A DNA stretch of 14,166 nt from Bacteroides sp. CAG:770 (GTDB taxonomy: Bacteria; Bacteroidota; Bacteroidia; Bacteroidales; UBA932), in contig FR890622.1 in NCBI GenBank assembly GCA_000435075.1, forward strand, positions 1,650-15,815. Reading direction: 5' to 3'. Shown here one piece after another: positions 7,377 to 14,166 of the stretch. The notes under the pieces are model-generated. The model had not been told where the DNA came from. It ran no database searches and saw only the letters and a list, made by a program, of their open reading frames with translations. Position 1 is the stretch's first letter. The number at the start of each line of letters is the position of its first letter. The position numbers and the translations under genes are program-made.

Positions 7377-9287
7377 ATGAAAAATATCATAAAATATACG
7401 GTCGCAGGTCTTTTGGCTGCATTCTGTATCACCGGATGTTCTGACTGGGTAACCCCTGAGAGGGTTGTCATCCAGAATCCGGAGGAGCAGTCACCTGTTC
7501 TTCGTGACAATGCCTATTACGAGGCTCTGCGTGCATACAAGCAGACAAAGCACAAACTTGCATTCGGATGGTATGGCTCCTGGACAGCTGTCGGAGCTTC
7601 TTACCAGACAAGACTCCAGAGCGCACCTGACTCTATGGACATCATCTCCATCTGGAGCCAGTGGCACTCATTGACCCCTGAACAAATTGCCGACAAGGAG
7701 GCAGTCCAGAAAATCAAAGGTACCAAGGTTATCTTTACCATTTTCCTCAACAACCTTCCTGACGAGTTCAAGATAGACGGCCAGACCACGGACGAAGGCA
7801 TTGAAAATTTCGCAAGGTCTTATTGCCGCGACTCTATCAACAAGTACAACTACGATGGTATCGATATCGACTACGAGCCAGGTTATGGTGCTTCAGGTGA
7901 GTTCGTGGGGCACAACAATGAGCAGTTCAAGAAACTCATTACCGCGATGAGCCAGTATGTAGGACCTAAGTCAGGTACCGGCAAGCTTTTCACCATCGAC
8001 GGTGTTCCATACGCTGTTCATACAGAGTGTGCCGAGCTCTTCGACTATGGTATCGTACAGGCTTACCAGTCAACAGATTACCGGGACCTCCAGAGCCGCT
8101 TCGACGAGGCTGCCGCAAAAGGCTGGAAGCCTGAGCAGTACATCTTCACAGAAAACTTCGAGTCTTACTGGAAGACCGGTGGCGTGACCCACTCTACAGC
8201 TGAAGGCGAGACCGTGAACTCTCTACTCGGCATGGCGAGATTCAACCCTAGCCAGGGCTTCTGCGCAGGATTCGGTTCATATCACATGGAGTACGAATAT
8301 GCTCAGTCATCGATGCCTTACAAATACATGCGTAGGGCTATCCAGGATGTAAACCCTGCAGGCGGAGCCATCAAGGTCAAGCTTAGCAGCAGCTGGTATC
8401 AGACCAAGACTTTCCTCATCGAAGATGACGGTTCATTGACCGGAAGCAACGATGCCGCATTCTCAGTAGGCTTCGCACGCCCGATTTCAAGAGACATCAC
8501 TTTCAATGTCAAAGTGGACAACTCCCTTGTAGCCGCATACAATAAGGGAAACGGAACAGCTTACCAGACTTTGGACCCGTCAGAAGTGACAGTTGCTCCT
8601 CTGACCGCGACAGCAGAGTCATTCACATCTGAAGAGAACAAGATCACATTCAGCACCAAATCCCTCAAGAAAGGCAAGTACCTCATACCGGTCGCCGTGG
8701 AAGTTCCTGAAGATTCCGAGTTCATGGTGGATGAAGATATCGTATTCTACATCTTCATCAATGTTGCCGCTGTCAATGTAGATGTCAATGCTACATCGGT
8801 TACCGGTGTCAAGATCGAGCCGACAGACAGCTGGAACTTCAACTGCTACCAGCAGTACTATACTGACGGGGCAAACGGAGTATGGGATGAAGATGCATCA
8901 CAGATGTTCGACGGAAAGTTCGATTCAGGCTGGTACACATACGGTTACTACTATGCATGGGGCTTCGGAGGAAACTTCATCGTAGAAATGGACAAAGAGT
9001 ACGAAGTATCTGGTTTGCGCTGGTATATCCTGTACGATGGTGATTCCAATCAGGAATGTGTCGATGTCCAGTACAGCAATGACAGAACGAACTGGGAATC
9101 TGCTCTCGCAGGCACTACTTTCACTCCGCACATCAACACAGATGAGGCTGCGGCAAACAAGAGTTACAAGTGCTTCCAGTTCAAGAAACCTGTCAAGGCC
9201 AAATATCTCAGAGTAATCATCGGTCAGATGGGAGAGGAAGAATTCACAAGTATGAGTGAAGTCGAAATTTATGCTCCCGCAAAATAA
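7377..9287 (+). CDS. GH18 family lipoprotein, probable endo-beta-N-acetylglucosaminidase, with DUF1735 and F5/8C modules
   Basis: This 636-residue protein has a lipoprotein signal ending ITGC (Cys21), so it is probably displayed at the cell surface. The GH18 barrel spans about 58-325. It carries the family active-site motif DxxDxDxE as D160-G-I-D163-I-D165-Y-E167, where Glu167 would be the acid and Asp165 helps the substrate acetamido group attack. A DUF1735 beta-sandwich follows at about 333-462 (NVKVDNSLVAAYNKGNGTAY). A discoidin-type F5/8C module, a common carbohydrate-binding fold, covers about 476-636 (QMFDGKFDSGWYT, AKYLRVIIG). GH18 lipoproteins next to SusCD and DUF1735/LamG proteins in Bacteroides include endoglycosidases that cut between the two core GlcNAc residues of N-glycans. 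That role is inferred here; chitinase activity is the main alternative, though the single lipid-anchored domain and the neighbours favour the endoglycosidase. It is 17 bp from susD and 14 bp from the next gene. Confidence 0.88.
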   Translation: MKNIIKYTVAGLLAAFCITGCSDWVTPERVVIQNPEEQSPVLRDNAYYEALRAYKQTKHKLAFGWYGSWTAVGASYQTRLQSAPDSMDIISIWSQWHSLTPEQIADKEAVQKIKGTKVIFTIFLNNLPDEFKIDGQTTDEGIENFARSYCRDSINKYNYDGIDIDYEPGYGASGEFVGHNNEQFKKLITAMSQYVGPKSGTGKLFTIDGVPYAVHTECAELFDYGIVQAYQSTDYRDLQSRFDEAAAKGWKPEQYIFTENFESYWKTGGVTHSTAEGETVNSLLGMARFNPSQGFCAGFGSYHMEYEYAQSSMPYKYMRRAIQDVNPAGGAIKVKLSSSWYQTKTFLIEDDGSLTGSNDAAFSVGFARPISRDITFNVKVDNSLVAAYNKGNGTAYQTLDPSEVTVAPLTATAESFTSEENKITFSTKSLKKGKYLIPVAVEVPEDSEFMVDEDIVFYIFINVAAVNVDVNATSVTGVKIEPTDSWNFNCYQQYYTDGANGVWDEDASQMFDGKFDSGWYTYGYYYAWGFGGNFIVEMDKEYEVSGLRWYILYDGDSNQECVDVQYSNDRTNWESALAGTTFTPHINTDEAAANKSYKCFQFKKPVKAKYLRVIIGQMGEEEFTSMSEVEIYAPAK

Positions 9288-9301
9288 AAATATAGAACAA
9301 C

Positions 9302-10444
9302 ATGAAATTCAATAAATTATATCTTGCGATGGCTGCAGCGGCACTTGCTGCCTGCACCAATCCGGTAGAGCCTTATGACGCCATCTATATGACAGATGCG
9401 CAGATAAGTCAGGACAAGTCAATCACCATTGACATTACTCCTGACGGCACCGCCATCACTGTATCATCTTCAGTCAATGCGACTGAGGATATACAGGTCG
9501 AGCTCGGGGTTGACGCGGCACTTCTCGAAGGTTACAACAAGAAGTACGAGAAGAACTATCTTCCTGCTCCAGAAAGCAGCTACTCACTCAGTTCAAACAC
9601 TACTGTCATCAAGGCCGGACATAACATGTCAGAAGCCGTTGACCTCACAGTGAACAGTACCGAGGAATTCAAGGAAGGAAGCACATACTGCATTCCTGTG
9701 ACCATCCGTTCTACAAGCGCGATGAAAGTTCTCGAGGCTTCCAGAACACTCTTCGTTGTCCTCAAGACCCCTGTAATCAGCAAGGCTATCTACCTCGGAT
9801 CCAACATCTATAGGGTGGATTCATTCAAGCAGGAAAGTTCTCTTGCAGCACTTCCTCAGGTGACGATGGAGGCCAGAGTCTATGTTGAAAGCTTCGCAAG
9901 CTGGGATCCGTACATCAGTTCCATCATGGGTATCGAAGGTGTGTTCGGAGTACGTTTCGGTGACGTGAAGGTGTCTCCTAACGCAGTCCAGATCTGCCAC
10001 GATTCATATCAGCCTGCTGCTGAGAGCCATAAGTTCGACACCAACAAATGGTATCACATCGCAGCTGTCTGGAGCGGTTCGACATTCGACATTTACATCG
10101 ACGGCCAGTATGCTACCGGCGTTCCTGTAGGTGGAGAAACCATCAACCTCACCAGTGACAACTCCGGCGGATTCTATATCGGAGCATCTTATGGCGGAGG
10201 CCGTCCTCTATATGGCTATGTCGCAGAGGTCCGCGTATGGACAAGGGCTCTGAGCCAGAGCGAAATAGCAAACAATATGAACTATGTGGATCCTCAGACG
10301 GAAGGTCTGCTGGCATATTGGAGAATGAATGCTTACGAACCACGTGAAGGTGGCGGAAACATCGTAAAGGATGAGACCGGACACGGACACGATGCCGTCG
10401 GAGGAGCAAACACTCCTAAGATGATGGATACAAAGTGGTTGTAG
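9302..10444 (+). CDS. Surface lipoprotein with DUF1735 and LamG/concanavalin-like domain, probable glycan-binding protein
   Basis: This 380-residue protein has a lipoprotein signal (AAAALAAC, Cys18). The DUF1735 domain covers about 25-155; its LGVDAALLEGYNKKYEKNYL block parallels the one in the preceding GH18 protein. A LamG-like jelly-roll follows at about 165-375, marked by KWYHIAAVW (249-257), IYIDGQ (264-269), YGYVAEVRVWTRALSQSEI (304-322) and the terminal LLAYWRMN. No catalytic residues of known glycosidases stand out. Its place as last gene of the susCD-GH18 cluster, and the known layout of Bacteroides endoglycosidase loci, point to a surface glycan-binding protein that holds glycoprotein or glycan for the enzyme. 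It starts 14 bp after the GH18 stop, and a terminator follows about 55 bp after its own stop. Confidence 0.88.
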   Translation: MKFNKLYLAMAAAALAACTNPVEPYDAIYMTDAQISQDKSITIDITPDGTAITVSSSVNATEDIQVELGVDAALLEGYNKKYEKNYLPAPESSYSLSSNTTVIKAGHNMSEAVDLTVNSTEEFKEGSTYCIPVTIRSTSAMKVLEASRTLFVVLKTPVISKAIYLGSNIYRVDSFKQESSLAALPQVTMEARVYVESFASWDPYISSIMGIEGVFGVRFGDVKVSPNAVQICHDSYQPAAESHKFDTNKWYHIAAVWSGSTFDIYIDGQYATGVPVGGETINLTSDNSGGFYIGASYGGGRPLYGYVAEVRVWTRALSQSEIANNMNYVDPQTEGLLAYWRMNAYEPREGGGNIVKDETGHGHDAVGGANTPKMMDTKWL

Positions 10445-10498
10445 TCCCTATCTTTCGCAAGTTACGTTTAAGTACACATTCAAAAAAAAACTCACACT

Positions 10499-10537
10499 CT
10501 ACGAGCATGATTTTCATTTCATGCCCGTAGTTTTTTT
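10499..10537 (+). terminator. Rho-independent terminator of the susCD-GH18-LamG operon
   Basis: Twelve-base arms (10499-10510 and 10519-10530) pair with a single mismatch around an 8-nt loop. Seven T residues follow at 10531-10537, and an A-run lies just upstream (10482-10490). This is a clear intrinsic terminator. Confidence 0.9.
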
Positions 10538-10635
10538 ATTGCAGACCGGCTGAAACAACCCGCCATGCGACCTGATATTGTCTCCGTGGAATCACAGTAT
10601 GTCCAGATACCGAAGACAAGCGAAGTATGGACAAT

Positions 10636-10682
10636 TTTCACGTGAAATTATGTTCTAAAAGTTTGATTTTACGGAAAATTTC
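10636..10682. promoter_or_regulatory. Two palindromic sites upstream of the large lipoprotein gene
   Basis: TTTCACGTGAAA (10636-10647) is a perfect 12-bp palindrome. GGAAAATTTC (10673-10682) contains the odd-centred palindrome GAAAATTTC. Both lie upstream of the likely promoter at 10704-10735, where an activator could bind. The half-site GTGAAATT also occurs in the fecR upstream inverted repeat and, reversed, just before susC. Binding by any regulator is inference. Confidence 0.4.
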
Positions 10683-10703
10683 AGCTGTCTGCAAATTCGA
10701 CGT

Positions 10704-10735
10704 ATTGGAATTGAGAAAATTAAATCATAGCTTTG
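10704..10735 (+). promoter_or_regulatory. Bacteroidota-type promoter for the large lipoprotein gene
   Basis: TAGCTTTG at 10728-10735 matches the -7 consensus TAnnTTTG exactly. A TTG at 10705-10707 lies 20 bases upstream, as expected for the -33 element. Transcription would start near 10742, giving a leader of roughly 85 nt. With the terminator upstream this makes the next gene a separate transcription unit. The remaining parts of this 384-bp gap show no gene. Confidence 0.65.
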
Positions 10736-10828
10736 GAATGGACACAATGACGTCCGACAGTACTTAATATTCACCCGAAGTCCGCCAAAAACCAACCGAA
10801 ACGGCGGCTTCAAATCATTACTCCGACT

Positions 10829-13414
10829 ATGAAGAAAGGATTTCTGATGCTTATGGCCGCAATCTTTCTGGCATTCGGCTGCGACAAGAACAAGAACACT
10901 CCCCAACCGGCACCTGGGGAAAAAGACGGAATCACAAATCTAAGTGCAAACGGTACGGCTAACTCGTACATGGTTCCAAAGGCTGGAAAGTACAAGTTCG
11001 ATGCGACAGTGATGGGTAACGGAGTTTCAACAAGAGGCATCAACGCACAGACATTGACCCCGGCGACAGCTGAACTCCTATGGCAGGACACCAAAGGCGT
11101 AGTTTCCGGAATCGAGATAAAGGACAACACTATAGTTTTCGATGCAGGCGAAGCTGAAGGCAATGCGGTAATCGCTGCCAAAGATGCTTCCGGCAAGGTA
11201 ATCTGGAGCTGGCACATCTGGAGAACAGCCTACAACCCTGCTGACAATGCATCTGCTCACGAATTCAACGGAGTTGTCTGGATGACCCGCAACCTCGGTG
11301 CAAAATCCGACACATGGGATGAAATCGGAAACGCCAAGGGTCTGATGTACCAGTGGGGAAGAAAAGACCCGTTCCCTAGCCTTGACGGATGGACGGACAA
11401 CGGCAACTTCACTGTTTTCAACGAGGCCGGAGACGATATCACTGAAAGTATAAAAACTGAAGTGGTCAGCGCATCTGACAACCTCGGCAACTCCATCTCA
11501 AATCCTACCACGTTCTACAGCGGCGTAAGAGGAGCTGACGGAAACGGCCCATACGACTGGATTACCACAGAAGACTATTCTCTCGGCAACGATTACCTCT
11601 GGGAGGCTGAAGGAACAGGAGCGAAGACTCTCATGGACCCATGCCCTCCCGGATACAGAATTCCAGCGAATATTCTCTATAAAGGCTTGAACAACAACAG
11701 TTTCCCTCTCGCCGACGACATCAATGGCGGAAGATACCATGACAAGATGGGCTATTTCCCTCCATGCGGAAGCAGAGGATTCGAGGGCGGCACCTGGTTC
11801 GCCGTAGGACTCTACACCGACTATTGGTCAAGTACCGCCATGGAAGACGGTTGGGCAGGACTTCTCCATGGTCTGGAATCGAACATCAACCCTAAGGGCA
11901 AGACCTACCGCGCAGCCGGCGCAGCCGTAAGATGCGTGAGCGAAGCCCGCAACGGCGAAGAGCCTTCATGGGACAAGGCTGATGTCACTATCAATGCCAT
12001 TGACGCCATCGAGACCGCATACATCAAGAACAACGGAAGCGACGGTTCAGCAAACTACTACTTCGGATTGACAAATACCAACTCTTATACAGTGAATGAC
12101 AAGGGTCTGTATGTTCCTGGAGAAGGCGGGGAAATCGTATTCTTCGACATTTACGGTGCTCCTAGCAAGGACTCCGAGAATGCTATCCTTCCTGAAGGCA
12201 CCTACACTCTCGGAAGTATGAGCAACAGCGGAACTGCTGATACTGAATACACCCGCGAGCATTACTCTATCGACGGACAGCTTGCATTCTACGAGTTCAC
12301 CGACGGAGAAATCAAGGTTACACATACACCTTCAGGCTACCATATCGAGGCTCTGATGACACGTAATGACAGTCAGGTTATCAAGGTCGTTTATGACGGA
12401 GCCATCAAGTTCGTGAACAGAGGCGCGCCTGACGTCGGCACAGTAATTACAAATCCTGTCGATGTCACCTTCACTATCGCTGACATCGTTTACGAGCACT
12501 CTTCGACGACTGATGACAAGTATGACAGATACTCCATCAATCTCTTCGCCGGCGAAATGCAGGGCGAGGCAGTGCTTACCAATGGTTACGCGGTTCACAT
12601 TGACCTCTTTACGGATCCTTTCTCAAGCAAGGGTAACGTTCAGTTGAAGCCTGGTACATATAAGGCAGGAAATGAATTCAAGGCGGGAACATACATGCCT
12701 GGAGCATACTATAACCTCATGGGAGTTCCTCTCTACGCAGGTACCTACTGCATGGAAGTAAGACCTACCAATACCGCTGTCCTCTACGGACTCATCCAGA
12801 AGGGCGACATCAAGGTGGAAAGAAGCGGGGACAACTATGAAATCACCATCGACTGTGTTTCAGAGGACGGCGTTTCCATCAAGGGTAAGTTCCCTATGGG
12901 CGAAGCGAACCTCAGGGATAACTCTCCTAACCTGCCTGATGGCGACTGGAACAGTATTCTCCGCGAGGACAAGACTTTGATTTTCAATGAGACAGATGAT
13001 ATCTTCTCTTACATGAACCACTATTGCTATGATGACCACAGCGAGTATGAAATCATCGTGAACAACCATACTTCTGACGAATCATTCTACCTCTCGGTTG
13101 TAGCTGCTGCCAATGCTTCAAGTCCTGTCGGAACATTCACGACTCCTAAGGATGCGTCAAACCCTACCATCGGAGAGTTCCGTCCGGGATATCGTGATTT
13201 CTCAGCATTCAAGGACACATGGTGCTACATGACATTCGATTCAGACGGCTATGAGGCCGGCGGTGCCCCTGCAACTGAAGGCACAATCACCATCAAGGAT
13301 GCAGGTGACGGCAAATACACAATCGAATTCGAATTGAAGGACGACGCCGATCCGAAGCACACTATCAAGGCTCTCTGGACAGGCAAGTTCAACAAAGAGA
13401 ACGAATACAGATAA
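10829..13414 (+). CDS. Large lipoprotein with FISUMP-like domain and three diverged C-terminal repeats, function unknown
   Basis: This 861-residue protein begins with a lipoprotein-type signal (LMAAIFLAFGC, Cys18) and a Pro/Lys-rich linker, so it is probably surface or outer-membrane anchored. Residues about 32-135 form a beta-rich lead domain (YMVPKAGKYKFDATV, VIWSWHIW). Residues about 146-371 resemble the Fibrobacter succinogenes major paralogous (FISUMP) domain, with NGVVWMTRNLGA, AKGLMYQWGRKDPFP, DPCPPGYRIPA, YWSSTAMEDGWA and AAGAAVRCVSE. The rest holds three diverged copies of one beta-rich unit at about 385-527, 545-692 and 716-853. Each starts with a strand rich in V/I/F, carries a G-T-(Y/F) turn (LPEGTYTLG, LKPGTYKAG, SPVGTFTTP), and ends with a (G)-x-I-x-(V/I) strand pair before a closing YDG, FPMG or WTGKF. 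No enzyme motif was recognised. It has its own promoter and terminator. A glycan- or host-binding role is a guess from its location. Confidence 0.85.
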   Translation: MKKGFLMLMAAIFLAFGCDKNKNTPQPAPGEKDGITNLSANGTANSYMVPKAGKYKFDATVMGNGVSTRGINAQTLTPATAELLWQDTKGVVSGIEIKDNTIVFDAGEAEGNAVIAAKDASGKVIWSWHIWRTAYNPADNASAHEFNGVVWMTRNLGAKSDTWDEIGNAKGLMYQWGRKDPFPSLDGWTDNGNFTVFNEAGDDITESIKTEVVSASDNLGNSISNPTTFYSGVRGADGNGPYDWITTEDYSLGNDYLWEAEGTGAKTLMDPCPPGYRIPANILYKGLNNNSFPLADDINGGRYHDKMGYFPPCGSRGFEGGTWFAVGLYTDYWSSTAMEDGWAGLLHGLESNINPKGKTYRAAGAAVRCVSEARNGEEPSWDKADVTINAIDAIETAYIKNNGSDGSANYYFGLTNTNSYTVNDKGLYVPGEGGEIVFFDIYGAPSKDSENAILPEGTYTLGSMSNSGTADTEYTREHYSIDGQLAFYEFTDGEIKVTHTPSGYHIEALMTRNDSQVIKVVYDGAIKFVNRGAPDVGTVITNPVDVTFTIADIVYEHSSTTDDKYDRYSINLFAGEMQGEAVLTNGYAVHIDLFTDPFSSKGNVQLKPGTYKAGNEFKAGTYMPGAYYNLMGVPLYAGTYCMEVRPTNTAVLYGLIQKGDIKVERSGDNYEITIDCVSEDGVSIKGKFPMGEANLRDNSPNLPDGDWNSILREDKTLIFNETDDIFSYMNHYCYDDHSEYEIIVNNHTSDESFYLSVVAAANASSPVGTFTTPKDASNPTIGEFRPGYRDFSAFKDTWCYMTFDSDGYEAGGAPATEGTITIKDAGDGKYTIEFELKDDADPKHTIKALWTGKFNKENEYR

Positions 13415-13436
13415 TAACCTATCATAACATATCCCA

Positions 13437-13476
13437 AAACCCCGGTTCCGCTGATTGCAGAACCGGGGTTTCTTTT
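13437..13476 (+). terminator. Strong rho-independent terminator after the large lipoprotein gene
   Basis: Perfect 12-bp arms AAACCCCGGTTC (13437-13448) and GAACCGGGGTTT (13460-13471) enclose an 11-nt loop, with a T-rich tail to 13476. It lies 22 bp after the stop codon. Because the upstream arm begins with A residues, it may also work weakly in the other direction. Confidence 0.95.
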
Positions 13477-13530
13477 GCCTGCCGGTGACAATGTCAACAC
13501 TTTGATTTCACAAAAACCAATCCTGATTTT

Positions 13531-13770
13531 ATGACAGAATCAGTCAAGGTTGGAAGCGAGGGCAAGTACACAATTGGACTTATCGACAAGGACAAAATCA
13601 ATTATATTACGGCTATGAATACGGAACGGGACACTTACAATCAGAGTATGCGCGTGAGACGCTTACCGTTCTCTCCACAATTATTTTCGACCCTCTTGAC
13701 ATATGTTAGTTTTGGCTTCGCTGCTATAATATACTGCATGTCAATATATTACATGCTAATATGGAGCTAA
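13531..13770 (+). CDS. Doubtful small ORF, possible membrane-anchored peptide or gene remnant
   Basis: A 79-codon frame starts with a plausible charged stretch (MTESVKVGSEGKYTIGLIDK). It ends with a hydrophobic run at about 51-78 (LLTYVSFGFAAIIYCMSIYY) that could be a membrane segment. The first 45 codons use codons similar to those of the neighbouring genes, while the rest is AT-rich and looks intergenic. No family was recognised and no clear promoter lies in front of it. It could be a real small protein, the 5' remnant of a decayed gene, or chance. Confidence 0.22.
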   Translation: MTESVKVGSEGKYTIGLIDKDKINYITAMNTERDTYNQSMRVRRLPFSPQLFSTLLTYVSFGFAAIIYCMSIYYMLIWS

Positions 13771-13887
13771 GCGCTCCTGCCAAGACCCCATTTCGATGCA
13801 ACCTCTTGGCTCTCTTATAACAGGATAACTTTCTGATAATTAATACGTAACGCCGAATTGCGGTTGCCAAGAGGTTCGAAAATCGAA
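13736..13887. repeat. Group of inverted repeats in a region without a clear gene
   Basis: Several stems occur close together: GCATGT (13736-13741) with ACATGC (13751-13756); GGAGC (13763-13767) with GCTCC (13773-13777); an 11-bp perfect pair AACCTCTTGGC (13800-13810) with GCCAAGAGGTT (13866-13876), 55 bases apart; and TTCGA (13875-13879) with TCGAA (13883-13887). A TAGTTTTG at 13707-13714 matches the -7 consensus on the plus strand. Together they could belong to an unannotated structured RNA or regulatory leader, but no known RNA family was recognised. The stretch from 13771 to the window edge shows no convincing protein gene on either strand. Confidence 0.35.
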
Positions 13888-14086
13888 GGCTTTGGCCAGA
13901 CGACTTAAACGACTCAGCAGTTACGTGTTGATTTGTCTTGCAAGCGCGGTTCCGTTTTTCGAGAGACATCGTAACCAGCCGTGTTATCATTTGCCATTTA
14001 TCTGTTCAGGTCAATGTCATATTGGCGTGGCCAGTCACGGAAATAATTCATCATCTAAACATAACTGGCCGGCAGGGGACGTCGGA

Positions 14087-14163
14087 GCGGCGTAGCCGCC
14101 CATGGCTTCGTGAATGGGAGGGGCCCGCCGCGGTAGCGGTGGGAGGGATAGCCCCAACGGGGC
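14087..14163. repeat. Run of four GC-rich hairpins at the window edge
   Basis: Four short stems follow each other almost without gaps: GCGGC/GCCGC (14087-14091, 14095-14099, GTA loop); CCCAT/ATGGG (14099-14103, 14114-14118); CCCGCCGC/GCGGTGGG (14124-14131, 14136-14143, one G-T pair, 4-nt loop); GCCCC/GGGGC (14151-14155, 14159-14163, AAC loop). The block is sharply richer in GC than the DNA before it. It may be part of a dispersed palindromic repeat, an RNA, or the edge of a mobile element that continues outside the window. Confidence 0.6.
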
Positions 14164-14166
14164 GTA

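Noticed and set aside
13696..13730. TTGACA and TATAAT resembling an E. coli promoter
   Set aside because: The spacing is 23 bases instead of about 17, and Bacteroidota use a different consensus.
13873..13884. GGTTCGAAAATC resembling a tRNA T-loop
   Set aside because: There is no pairing T-stem, and no acceptor or anticodon arms can be drawn around it.
13724..14095. Overlapping open frames on both strands (13724-13990 minus, 13892-14095 plus)
   Set aside because: Their products have no recognisable domains, and the DNA is rich in inverted repeats with no coding pattern.
1..14166. CRISPR array, rRNA, insertion sequence or defence genes
   Set aside because: No regularly spaced repeats, rRNA sequence, transposase motifs or defence-family proteins were seen anywhere in the window.

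Overview
The window looks like chromosomal DNA from a Bacteroidota bacterium, most likely order Bacteroidales. The signs are a SusC/SusD pair, an STN-domain SusC with an ECF sigma and FecR-type anti-sigma partner, DUF1735/LamG and FISUMP-type lipoproteins, and Bacteroidota-style -7 promoter elements (TAnnTTTG). Genus cannot be set from the sequence alone.

Layout, left to right. At 1-421 on the minus strand lies the 5' third of a cardiolipin synthase gene that runs off the window edge. At 584-1150, also minus, is an ECF sigma factor. A 205-bp divergent intergenic region with an inverted repeat separates it from a plus-strand cluster: FecR-like anti-sigma (1356-2318), SusC with an STN signalling domain (2417-5734), SusD-like lipoprotein (5746-7359), GH18 glycosidase lipoprotein with DUF1735 and F5/8C modules (7377-9287), and a DUF1735-LamG lipoprotein (9302-10444). 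A rho-independent terminator at 10499-10537 ends the cluster. After a 384-bp gap with a good Bacteroidota promoter comes a separate 861-residue lipoprotein (10829-13414) with a FISUMP-like domain and three diverged repeats, closed by a very strong terminator (13437-13476). The last ~690 bp hold one doubtful small ORF, inverted repeats, and a tight run of GC-rich hairpins at the window edge.

How it works together (inference from families). This is a polysaccharide utilization locus whose only enzyme in view is a GH18 with an intact DxxDxDxE motif. The gene set resembles Bacteroides loci that release N-glycans from host glycoproteins with surface endo-beta-N-acetylglucosaminidases. The LamG and SusD lipoproteins would capture glycan at the surface, GH18 would cut it, and SusC would import it. 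Binding at SusC would be passed through its STN domain to FecR, releasing the sigma factor to raise expression of the locus. Exo-glycosidases expected for full breakdown are absent from this window.

No clearly new system such as a defence island or CRISPR array was found. The least explained items are the three-repeat lipoprotein, a recent in-frame 39-bp duplication in susD, shared GTGAAATT-type sites upstream of several genes, and the hairpin cluster at the right edge.
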